This document shows positions 47,580 to 58,362 of a stretch of 64,000 nucleotides of DNA, piece after piece; the stretch's first letter is position 1; each line of letters starts with the position of its first letter. Source of the stretch: Lomentospora prolificans (lineage: Eukaryota > Ascomycota > Sordariomycetes > Microascales > Microascaceae); assembly GCA_029532625.1 (NCBI GenBank), contig JARFXM010000004.1, positions 4,836,001 through 4,900,000 of the forward strand, in the 5' to 3' direction. Under the pieces are notes generated by a model. The model made no database searches and was not told the DNA's origin. It worked only from the letters and a program-made list of their open reading frames with translations. The position numbers were made by a program, and so were the translations under genes.

Positions 47580-50500
47580 GGTAGATCAAAGATAGAGAGC
47601 AGAGTTACATAGTACGTAACACTCGGTTCTTGGCGTCTCGAGCCTCCATCCAAAACACAACTACCCTTGTCCTGGTCCACAGGACGCGGGCCTGTGCGGC
47701 AGCAGCAAATCCATCCATCAGGTCTGGGCGAATGGCGGCAAGGGGGGCGTGGGCAGGGAAGAGACAAAAAAGTGGAGAATCCCGTTGTCAGAATGGAGAC
47801 GGGGCGAGCCACCAGTGCCAACGTACTCCAAACTGTTACCACTCGAGCGAGGAGGAGGTACAGCTTTGGCCATTTCCAGCAAAGGGAAAGGACGGATCCG
47901 TGGCTGCTTGTGCTCGCGACAGGCTCAGCCAGCGCCTTGGATGAGTAGACGAAGGACTTGGCTGCGGCGTAAAAATGTACCAGGTCGTCGTTTATCAATA
48001 TTCGAATGGAAAGTTACATGAGCTTGTCAACTGGCTTGCACTGTCCCGCTTGTAGAACCTTGCCATGGCATGGGCAGGTGCAGGACGGTGCAGCGACACT
48101 TGGTACAAACTGGCAAGGTGAACTTGGGTCTGTACATGCTTCATGTTCAATGTTTCGACCGCCTTCCCTGCAAGATCGTGGGGTCGGGCCACAGTGCAAA
48201 CAAGCAGAGAGAAATTGATGTTCGGATGCGAGGATAGCCTAATGATGCAGAAGAACACGGTTGACGGCGACGATACCACTCTACCCTTTTTCCCCTTGTT
48301 TCTTCGCTCAAGGGAAGACTGGTGGGAGTATGGGAGTACAGGTTACACCCTTCCGCGAATAATCCACCACTTTTTTGCTTGTCTAGGTACACCAGCACAC
48401 ACACGCACACACACTCTCTCTCACACAGACACATACACTGACACACAACGGCAAAAAGAACAAACTGCCAACTCATCCTCGCCAGAGAAAGTATGGACAA
48501 GGCCTGCAGCTGAAAGTGAGGTTGTTCTTCGTTGTGGTTGGATGAGAACACCAGGCCGAAAGAAAGTGCGAGTCTGTGAGTTCCCGTCCCCCTTTCCCTT
48601 TGCAATTCCAGAACCCTGGCTGGTTTCTTTTTCCTATCCCGCCTCTCGCTCTCCCGCGTAATACTCGAATACTTTCTTGTTGTGGGTCGGTGCGGCGCGG
48701 CACCTTTGACGGGGTTCTGTGGTACTGGGAAAAGGAGAGGAGGCCTGGTTTTTGGGACCGGCCCTCCCCACCTTTCCTTGTCATGTCGAGGCGGGCGGCA
48801 CGAGTTTTCTGGTTGTTGGGTTCGATTCCGCAACTTCCACGGCCTTCCTGGTGGGAAAGGGGTAGAGGGTAGGGAAGGGTGATCGACAAGACCCGTTCCA
48901 GAGCGTTACTTGCTTGGTTTTACATGCACACACATATCCTATCGTACCGAAAATTGACTCCATCGCCTGAGATGCTCCGGCTCACAGCACGGGGCAGTGT
49001 GTGGACACTTTCCCTTTATGTAAGTGCCGACGCCCTCGACCAGCCAGCAATAAACCGTCTTCAAATGACAGTGGCTGCGGGTGGGTTGAAATACGAGGAC
49101 CCCGAGTCGATGAAAAAAAAAATAAAGAAGAGTAAAAAAGCCCCAGCTCAAGGTCCTGGCGCCGCTGATCCTGATATCAAAATTTGAAGGCGTCCCGGAC
49201 ACGAGACGATACAGGAGCGCATCTCCTTCTTGAGCTTCCTTCCAATACATCCCCGCTGCGCGTCTCATAAATGAGGATGACCCACCTTTGGCGAGACGAC
49301 GGGAAGAGAAAACCACCCTGATGAGGGGTGGGAAGGTGGGAAATGGCAGGAAAAGCCCCAAAAAAGCCAAAAGAGGAGTCAAAGCTTTTTCGCTGCTAGC
49401 GGCGAAGGCGGGAACAAGCCGGCGCAGAGGCAAATGCGACTGCCTAGAGGCAAATGCCAGCAAAGGGACAGGGACAGGTCGACTTCTCAGTGGGCCTGTT
49501 GCTGCTCGTTGCCAAAATCCCGGCCCATTTACCGGTCTTGAACAGGCGCTATCATTACAAGGGAACTGCTTGTATCAAACGCGAGGGCGATCCGCGCGGA
49601 AGAACCGGGTATGCCAGGGCGGGTTGGCTCCGGAAGATCTGGACTCTTATTACGTATCGACTGGCCTTCGCTAGGAAAGCCGAAGAGCTTTCTTTTACTA
49701 CTTATTATTATCGATTCTTGATACTCCGTAGGATCTTCCTCCTTCGGCATGGATCATTGGAAAGCGAGATCGAGTTGTTGGTTTGGCCCTTGCTAACAAC
49801 CTTAGTGTGTCCCATAAATCCCGTGCTGCTGCGCTTCGCGGATGGTCAGCTGTGCCTGCCGTGGAGCCTGGTCTAGAGCCAGGCACAATGTACTTGGCAA
49901 GGATCCAGGTCCCGTGCGTTCTAGGGCCAGGACAGATACTGGCTATATGGACGGAGCAAGGAAGCAAGAAAAAATTATGTTAGAAGGGGGAAATGAAGAG
50001 CTAAGAGGCGAAAGGTTAGCATGAGATGATTCGCAACATTCCACTTCTCAGCAGTCGCAGGTCACCTTCAGCAAGTCGATCCCGGGCACGAAACTAGAGA
50101 CGAGGGGAACGGGGAGGGGCGGTCAGTAGTAAATTCAACCAAAAACTGCGCGTAAGAAATGGGGATTTTCCTACGTCGACTAGCCGTGGCGCTCGTCGAT
50201 CAATTGCACCACGGGTAGACCTGCTATAGCCCATCACCTCCAAATTCATGTCTCGGTTGTTACGTGTAATGTGCGTGATCTCTTTCATTGAAGCGGACGA
50301 AAGTAATAGAGGCAGATAGACAGCTGGACGAGAGAGGGGCGCTTGACCATCCTGGCATCGTCAGACGAGAAATGGTAGGACGAGAGCGTGCAATCGACGC
50401 GGTACGTTCTCGCCTAGAATTTGTTTCCCGCCGCTCGTGTTGCCCGAGGAAAAAGAAGCGGCTCCTTGGAAATTGTCGATCCGGGGCCACATCGGGAAAC

Positions 50501-50863
50501 GTCTCTCCCCAAGGCGTGAGTGATGATTGTGATCAATGCCCATCAATGCCCTTTCAAGTCCCAGTTGGTCGTCGGTCATCAGTCTAGTCTAGTGGTTTTG
50601 TCTAACTAGGTCTGGTCTGGTCTGGCCATGCCATACTGGAGGGCCAATGCCGTATGTGCGGGTGCAACTTTTCTCGGCAGCGGGCCATTAACGCGTGGTG
50701 TTATTGGTGTGGGCACAATGCTGGCTCAAAGGTGCTGCTGGCTCTTCGGCACGTCGTACTCCTGTGGGCCGTACATTCGCTACGGCAGGAGATGGGTAGC
50801 AGCGGTGGAGTTGATCGAACCGTGATGCTTCGTTCGATCAGGGACGAAAAGGCTAGGAGGTGG

Positions 50864-50882
50864 GTGTGTGTGTGTGTGTGCG
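50864..50882. repeat. TG microsatellite (short)
   Basis: Nine GT dinucleotides. Confidence 0.85.
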
Positions 50883-51766
50883 TCGTAACGACCGTCAGCT
50901 CGATCCCCAAATGCAAGCAGAGAGTGCTTTACACGAGTGCTACCCCAGTCTCTCGGCCAATCTACATGATCGCAGCTTTTCTTTCGCACGCCGACGCCCT
51001 CCCTCCACCACGCGCATCCATTGCCCATCTCGAAAAGCCTCGAATGTATTTGTACAAGGTGGAGGGCGGTAGTGAGGATTACACGCGAGAGGTCGACGTT
51101 TTTTTTTTTTTTTTTTTTTATGGTACGCTACTGCGAGTGCCCGTCATCTTGTGCCCCCGAGACCAACAGGACGGCCTCTTATACATCAATAGCATAATAT
51201 CATGAACAGAAGAAAGAGGAGCACGAAACACCCTTGTCTGAATAATCCAGTGTGTGTGTGTGCGTATATGTGTTTTTAATTTTGCGACCACTAGTTCCGA
51301 GTCCCTGCTCTGATATGTCAATTCAATATTATACCGGCATCGAATAAGATAGAAACAGTAGAATCGAATATTTAAGAAATAACAGATACTAATGAATCGT
51401 TGACATTGAAACTTTTCTCTGTCCGTCGTGTCGTACAATGCCGCAATCGTTTGGCATAACTGCGAGCACGTACGACCCGGGACGGGAGAGGAGAAACAGG
51501 CGGTGCGAATGGATGGTCGCCGCGTGGGATTACAAGGCTTGTTCCGTTTTTTACAATCGAGCTCCGCGAGCAAACACTAGCCAGCCTCCGTTATAACCAC
51601 AATCTGCGATCTAAGGATTGGACATCGTGTAGATCTAATGGGATAATTTTTTTTCCCTTCCTCCTTCATTCTTCTCCACCCACTCTCGGTTACGGTATTT
51701 TCCCTCTTGTTGCCTTTCCTATAACATCGTCGGTGTGATCTACTATTAGCGCTGGGTAAGAATAGT

Positions 51767-51874
51767 AGCCAGCAATAATACCCGTCCTATATAGCCAGCT
51801 GCGCGGTACGTACCAGCCTCTACTTTTGGTACACATCGGTACCTGTAAACAGCGGCGCTGGTACATTGCTGGCT
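51767..51874. repeat. Imperfect inverted repeat
   Basis: AGCCAGCAATAATACC at 51767-51782 pairs, with one indel and one mismatch, with GGTACATTGCTGGCT at 51860-51874, about 77 nt apart. The spacer itself contains GTACGTACCAGC and GCGCTGGTAC, which are also mutually complementary. This could be a small hairpin-forming or decayed element. Confidence 0.5.
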
Positions 51875-54006
51875 GCCGGGCTATGTTCGCAGTGCAACCC
51901 CTAAGCCAGCTGGCCGTGCAAGACACGCCAGCCGAGTGCTCGAATAGCGCGTGGGCTTGGGCCTAAGCCTGGAGTTACAGTAACTAATAGCGTTTTCCCT
52001 CATCTTTGATTGATCCTTCCCCTCCCTTCCCCGCCCTCTACTTTAAGGTCCCGTAGCGTCCGCCCCATCGTCCTTGGGAGTCCCTGGTAGCCCCAAGTAG
52101 TGTAGTATACCCCCCTCTCTCTTCTCCCAGGTAGGACCTAGGGACCGTCCGTAGTCCGGGGTTGTATTGGAGGAACAGACCAAGTCTCCAGTGTCACCCC
52201 AGCTGTCAAGAGGTTACAGGCGTGTTTCTTCTGTGCGAGGAGGACGGGACTGGACGGCCCAAAACGCTTGTGCCGACGTCGTCGAACGGCAATATCGGTG
52301 GTGTGGTCTGGCTCTGGGTCTGGTCTCTGTCTGGCCCAGTCCATTCCGGCATGGATCCGTCTAGGCTGCTGGCTCTCTGCCTCTGGATGTTCTTCGTACC
52401 AAAAGGCCCGGGCCAGCCCAGCCCAGCCCAGCTTGGAGGCCACAGACCACTTCGTCTCGCAGCGTCTGGCACATCTCATATAACCTTGCCCCCTGTAGCC
52501 ACTTTTTTCTGTCGTCCCTCCCTCCATGTCCTTCCCTTTTCCTGCAGGCCGTATTGTTCTAATTCCCACAAAAACTTGCATCTGTCTGCATTTCCTCCAA
52601 GTGTCTCTTTTTCTTTTCATTCGCAGTCCTGCTAGAATTTTTATTTTCCTTGTCCTCGTCCTATCTCTCTCTCCTCTCTCGCTCTCCTCCATCTTTCTCC
52701 TACCCTCACTTTTCCTCCCTTTGCTGTATTGCCTAATTCGTGCACCCGCTAGTCTCGCTCTCGTGCTCTTCTAGGGTCAATCACTCCTTCGTTGCTGCCC
52801 GCCAAGTCTCTCTTGCTCTCACCTGCTCTTTCTGCTGCCTCTTTCCGACCTTACAGTTCCGGATTACCGACCAAGCCCACGGCCAACCCTCAACCAATCC
52901 GAATTCAAATTGAGATTTTTTTCCTCCCCTGGTCAAGCCACTTCCACTCCGACGACAGAACACTCAGGCGCACGAAGTCTTTTACAACTACTCTTTTGGA
53001 GAACGGATTACCGAGTGCCTTCGCGGAAATTCGCTTTCTGGTGAAGGGATGCTGCGGAGCCTGTCGCGCTTTCTGCAGTACAAGTGACTTGTCTCGCGTG
53101 GGTAGGTCAACCACAGAGAGCTAGCTACAAGCTGCGACAAACTTAGCAAGTGGTACCTTGTCTGGCGAAAGAGAGCTCGATACAAACAGAGAAGGTACAA
53201 CCAACGACAGCATTCGCGAGTATTCGAGAAACAGCTCTCAACGGTTTTTCACCAAGTTAGTTCTTAGCTTTGGTCCATCGCCCACCAACGACCCATCGTG
53301 CTTGCCGAACGGATCGATCACGAGGTGGTTTCAACGTCATTCGGTGGAGAACGAACGCTCTTCGACGGGGCAATCGGCGCGTTGGCATTCTGGGGTCCAG
53401 GCTGGAAACTGTGGAGACGATTCAGTAAAGAGGTTGGTTCTGTGAAGGAAGGAAGAGACGAACGAAAGAAGGAAAGAAAAAGTTGCGGTCAAATGAGCAC
53501 TAGGATTCCGTTCTCGACGTCGAGTTTATCAACCATCCGGATCTTCAATTTGTCGACTCTCTAGTAGGAAAGCTCTGCTTCAGCGTCTCTCAGCCATTGC
53601 CTGCAACCCGTCTTGCGTATTCTTTCCCCCAGGACGACGCATCGCCTGCAGCTTCCTCCAGTCTCTACAATCCCGATTCTGAGCAGGTCGATCGTCGCTC
53701 TAGAGCAAGCTCTTCCAGATTACCTTTCTCTTTGTCGGCCGCGGAAAGCAGTCATCCGCTGCGTAGTGCATCTGCCCTGCATTGGTTGATTTTTGCGCCT
53801 GCCCTCTAGAAAAAGGAATACTTCCTTTTTCCAAGACGCCCCTACCCTGTCACACCTTTCTTTTTTCCCCTTTCCTTTCTCCTTTCTCCCACGGAAAGCG
53901 GGAAGAGAAACAAGAAAGAAGGAATAAAGAACAACGAGGCGAGACATATATTTCAGAATCGCCACTTTCCCCACCCTTCCCTTATAACAACTCAAACGTA
54001 GCGGAG

Positions 54007-56457
54007 ATGTTTGAACCGCAGCCCACGCCGTTTGCTGCTTCGTGCTTCAGCTCGTACGGTGGAGTGACGGATTTCCCCTTTCCACTGACACTCCAGACGC
54101 TGCAGGGCCCTAGTGCAGGCTCCGTGTCTCCAGATTCAGTGTCGGCGCACTCGCACTCAGGCCCACATTCTGCCTCAGATGCCGCCAACACCAACGCCAA
54201 CCGCAGCCACCCACACCAGTCGCAACCTCCTCTTTCCCACCCCCTCCCGTCTCACCACTCTCATCCTCATCCAGCCCACGGCCACCCTCATCCTCACGCC
54301 CACGACCGCGCCCGCGCTCATAATCACCCGCACTCCCATCCCACTCCCCAATCATTATTGTATTCTACTTCATCCCACGCCTCGACCTCATCGTCGGTCT
54401 CGCCCGTCGCCTCCTCGCATGGTCATCTCAGCCCCGCATCTCATTCCATCTCCTCTCCCTTCACCTCTGCCACCTCCAAAATGGACCAGAACCAGATTCT
54501 TCACGAGGAGCTTGCGGCTCAAGAAGCCGCAGCTCGTGAATTCCAGCCTCGATTAGATGTAAGCATTCCACTTCTCCCATCCTTTCCTATCCATAATATT
54601 ATTATTACTTTCTCCACCTTATTATCTCATTACCTTTTCCTTGCTCTATTTGGACGGTCTTGGATGGCGCGTGATGGAGTTCGTCTCCGTTGTCGCTCCG
54701 AGTTGCGCCGCATCTGGCTCTCCGCGCTCAAAATTCAATGCATCGAACAATTGCTAACCCTGTTCCTTCTCCAGGGTCCCCTTGTCGGTGAGAGGACGCT
54801 GAGCACCGCGATCTCAAATGCATATGCGAAAGCGGACCCTGTTTATGTGGAAAAGACACTGGTAATTATCAACCACCACGCACATTCGCATCCATCACGG
54901 CCGCCATTCTGACTCGAGTTCTGCGATGTAGGCTCTTCCCGACATGTACTCACATTACCGTCCCATACAGGGTGATGGTAACTGTGGTTGGCGAGGTGAG
55001 TTGTTTACGATTCTGATTTCGTCCATGTACCTACCCACTCTGGACCCCGCCGTCTCTAGGCACTGTTGTCACCTCGTTGGAGAGGTTGTCTGTCGGTGGT
55101 GCTTCAGGTGCTACATTTTCAGTCGCTGTTGAGGGTGGCATAATGGCGAATTGTGGCTACATGATTTCATCAAACACACACAAACCCGGAACTTTCATAC
55201 TGTCTCATCTCTGTTTCCAAGATTAAACAAGTGCTAACATGCTCACTAGCGATCGGATTTGGTTACTTCGAGACGTTAATACACAACGGTGACCGGAATG
55301 AAATCGAAGCCGAAGTGGCCAGGCTGACAAGCCTTAACCAGATGCTCCTCTCAGTCGGCTATGATAACTTCCTCTTTGAAGACATGGTCGAGGAGACGAT
55401 AAGTCTGCTCAAGGATATTGCAGCCTCTATGCTTGATCCTAACTCGGCGATGACTATCCTCATGGAACGCTTCAACGATCGACAATGCTCCAACGCCATT
55501 ATTTACCATCTCAGGCTGCTAGCCAGCGCATGTTTGAAGTCGTACCCTGCCCCTTATGAGCCATTCATTCCTGAAAACCTGGGCATCACAGGCTACTGTT
55601 CCGACGTCATTGAGAGAGTGGATCGTGAAATTGAACACCTCGGCATCACCCTTTTGGTCAACATTCTCCTGAAGCCCATCAATTTTGTCCTTGAGATTGC
55701 CTACCTTGACCGCAGCCCGGGAAGCCAGGTCAACATCTACCGTTTCCCCGACGGTGCAGAGGGTCAAGAACCGACTCTGGGGTCAGTTATCTACCTTCTC
55801 TATCGACCAGATCATTATGACCTCCTCTACAGAACCCCTGTCAATGTCCAGGTCAACCGAGTGTCATCATTCTCCCACCAAACCGTAGAGCCGCATCACC
55901 GTCTCGACACTTTTTCGTCTGTCGACTTCGAGCCGCTGACGTTAATTCCGGGCTTCTCGTTCGCCGCGACCTCGATGGCCCCGCTTGAATCTCAAGCTTT
56001 GCCAACGAGTTTGGGCAGCAACTTTGTGGCGGTCCCTCAGCAGCCAACACAGTGGATTCCTCAGCCCGCTTTCACGGCCACCGTGCCTTCGCATCCGCCT
56101 CCCCCGAGGCAGGCTCCAGTAGCTCCCAACGCTCCGCCCGCTGAGCCGGCTCCCTTGCCCTCGCGACCAGGCCCGGTCCCAGGCCCAATTGGTACTTCGC
56201 ACACGCCGGTGCAGGTATCGAACCCTCCAACGACTTACCCGTTGCGATTCAGCCAGGAGTATTATAAATTAGAAAATTCTACGTTCCCCGAGCCAAACTT
56301 TACAACCGCCATGTTCAAGAACAGTCATTACAACAAGGCGCATTATAACAATCCCCATTTCCACCCAGAGGAATGGACCCCCGATGATGATTCTGGAGAG
56401 CGAAGCGGAGGAAGCGGGAGTGCAAGGTCCAGGAAGTCGCGGAATAGACATGATTGA
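54007..56457 (+). CDS. Otubain-like deubiquitinase (peptidase C65) with His-rich N-terminus
   Basis: Exons 54007-54558, 54775-54861, 54932-54995 and 55250-56457; introns of 216, 70 and 254 nt, two with CTAAC branch sites. The product is 636 residues. Residues 1-184 are a low-complexity extension, with 16 histidines between residues 68 and 111. The otubain core starts near residue 185 (GPLVGERTL). It shows GDGNCGWRA with Asp228 and Cys231 (built across intron 3), LRLLASACLK, EIEHLGITLLV and a C-terminal catalytic His423 in YRPDHYDLLY. Residues from about 450 to 636 are Pro-rich and disordered, ending in RS-type repeats. Otubains cleave ubiquitin chains, OTUB1 preferring Lys48 links. The core is complete, so activity is expected; the role of the extensions is unknown. 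The start ATG is the first one in frame; upstream in-frame sequence lacks ATG. Confidence 0.88.
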
Positions 56458-57465
56458 CGACTCGAAGAGTGTGAGATGTACGTGTGCTGCGGGGACATTT
56501 GAAATGTTGATGGTGTCCAACATACCATGGCGCTCTGCATGATTTATTATTGGATTATCGCTCGTCCGGGCTGTTTTACCCCCCTTTCTTTCCTTTGCTT
56601 CTTTTTTTTTTTTTTTTTTTTTATTTTCTCTCCTTCCAAATTTTCCTCTCTCAACCGTCATATTTGTTGTTTTTATGGCGGGACGGCTCCTTCGTGATCG
56701 GGCATTACACAATCATCTAAAATATGGGCGTGGGGATGGGGAGCAAAAACGGGTTGGGAATGCTTTATGCTTTATAGCGAAACGATTCAAGGGATACCAC
56801 ATGTATTGATTGGGTTTTCGAAGGGTATGATGATGACGTACGTTGTCTTTTTTTCTTCTTATTCGGAAAAACAGAACATGAAATGCTACGAGAAGGGGAT
56901 GCTTAGGCTGTTGGCTGTTTGTTGCCTACCTCGCTTGTCCTTTCTCCCTCCGTCCCCATGCCTTTCCGCTTGGTGTTCTTACAAACCCCCCATTGCTTGT
57001 TTGCATTGCACGGATCCGGGGACTACCGGCGGCTCTCTGAATCTGCTCCATTTTTACCATGATATTGTGGCCCACTGATTGATTGCCTTTTAATTTGTGT
57101 GGGGAAATCAATGCACTTGGTCTTTTCAACATGAGCCGAGGCTACGTATCCATAGCACTGGCGTTTCTCTGTCACCATCCTGCTACTTGTCTATGTTTCC
57201 TCTCCACTCATTCGAAGCCGCTTACGGATTGGTCGCTTTGATACCTTTTTGACGTTTGACGCTCTCTCTCTCTTTTTTTTTTTCTTTTCTTTTTTTAACT
57301 TATGTCGGGGAGTTGGAGGTGTGGCAATGATGTCCATGTAGTCGATACCACAAGGAGATGAGCTATTACGGACTTATTTCTCTTTAATAATATTAGCTTT
57401 ATGTGACATCTCCCGGTATTATATTACAAGTACGGTTACAATAGTTGGTACATTGGAGTGTCAGA
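56458..57465. other. Convergent intergenic region, otubain / LIP2
   Basis: About 1 kb between two gene 3' ends. It holds T-rich runs at 56604-56622 and 57271-57296, and otherwise no gene or motif that I can support. Confidence 0.6.
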
Positions 57466-58362
57466 TCATCCTCCAGCTTCTAACCTCCGTTTGAACTCTT
57501 GGCCCCAAGCCCTCGCGATGGCCTCGGGGTCTAGTTCTTGCTTGACGTTCTCTGAAACTGCCACATTGGCTGGATCGGCGCCCACTTCGGCGGCGACGCT
57601 TGTGACGTCTCGGTCAGGAATGCCGCATGGGGTGAACCTCGCCCAGGGATTCACCTCGGTAGAACCTTTGGTAGGCAGGGTGATGTTGAGGGCGAGCCCA
57701 AGAGTGGTGATGTGCCTCCGCAGATGGATCCCCAAGGCGGCAATCTTGCGGTCGGGTCCGCGGGAGGGATCATCGGACCTGACCCAGACACCGGGGTTAT
57801 CCTCGTCGCGGAAGGTGGCGATGCCGAAGCGCGACCTCAGCAGGAACGCGGTCGTATCCTCGAGAAGAGACGCGTAGGCGCGGACGGAGAAGTGAGGGTG
57901 GTGCGGCGACCTGAGGTCGGTGACGGGCCAGAGCACGAGCTGGCCGGGGCCATGGTAGGTGGTCAGGCCGCCACGGAGGGAGTGTAGAACGTCCGGGGTG
58001 AAGGTTATGGGTTCTGCGTCTGGCGGGGACCAGGGTTGGCGGACGGTTAGCGGGGCCGAGAGGGTGCGGTGCTGATCGGGGGTGAGGGAGCGTTGGCGGC
58101 GGCCGAGGGTGTAGGTGGGCGTCGGGGTGAAGGAGAGGAGGACGGGGTCCGGGGCCGTGGAGGAGGAGGAGGATGTAGCCGTGGAGGAAGAGGCCTTGTG
58201 GGCGTGGTGAGGGGCGGCGAGGGCGGATTGGAGGTCAGAGGCAAGGGGGTAGGGGGTGTAGGAGGGCCATTGGGGGGGAAGGTGGATGTGGTGGAGGTGC
58301 AGAGAGCGGGAGTGGGTGAGGGAGGGGCCCCGGGGGATGGAGGCGGGCCGGGGGGGCCTCAT
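57466..58362 (-). CDS. LIP2: Octanoyl-[carrier protein] transferase, mitochondrial (LipB family)
   Basis: Intronless frame of 298 residues. The N-terminus is rich in Arg, Pro and His with no acidic residues (MRPPRPASIPRGPSLTHSRS), compatible with mitochondrial import. The LipB domain carries RGGLTTYHGPGQLV at residues 130-143, Lys206 in GPDRKIAALGIHLRR and Cys246 in PCGIPDRDVTS. These are the Lys/Cys pair that holds and transfers the octanoyl group in LipB. The enzyme moves octanoate from acyl carrier protein to apo-lipoyl domains, the first step of mitochondrial lipoate synthesis for pyruvate and 2-oxoglutarate dehydrogenases. A serine/threonine-rich insertion lies at about residues 57-70, within the domain. 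Base composition is very G/C-rich, giving open shadows on the opposite strand. Confidence 0.93.
   Translation of the reverse strand: MRPPRPASIPRGPSLTHSRSLHLHHIHLPPQWPSYTPYPLASDLQSALAAPHHAHKASSSTATSSSSSTAPDPVLLSFTPTPTYTLGRRQRSLTPDQHRTLSAPLTVRQPWSPPDAEPITFTPDVLHSLRGGLTTYHGPGQLVLWPVTDLRSPHHPHFSVRAYASLLEDTTAFLLRSRFGIATFRDEDNPGVWVRSDDPSRGPDRKIAALGIHLRRHITTLGLALNITLPTKGSTEVNPWARFTPCGIPDRDVTSVAAEVGADPANVAVSENVKQELDPEAIARAWGQEFKRRLEAGG

Larger units (their letters stand above)
33854..54006. other. 20-kb gene desert with microsatellites
   Basis: Between the CSN2 stop and the otubain start I find no frame on either strand with protein character, conserved domain or plausible exon chain. Base composition looks balanced, with many C/G-rich words, so it does not resemble RIP-degraded repeat DNA. 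It holds GA, TG and CT microsatellites, poly-A/poly-T tracts of 20-29 nt, a 7-nt tandem repeat and very frequent CTGGCC/GCCAGC words. The part near 52.5-54.0 kb is pyrimidine-rich and may include a long otubain leader. Long non-coding transcripts or small unrecognised genes cannot be excluded. Confidence 0.55.

Noticed and set aside
49851..49887. Inverted words TGTGCCTG / CAGGCACA with inner GCCTGG / CCAGGC
   Set aside because: Short stems in DNA rich in CTGG/CCAG words; easily chance.
53782..54006. N-terminal extension of the otubain frame
   Set aside because: The frame is open but has no ATG in it. The first in-frame ATG is at 54007, after a pyrimidine-rich leader.
33854..54006. Centromere or RIP-degraded transposon block
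   Set aside because: The DNA is not AT-rich and shows no long TA-rich degenerate repeats or recognisable transposase or reverse transcriptase remnants.
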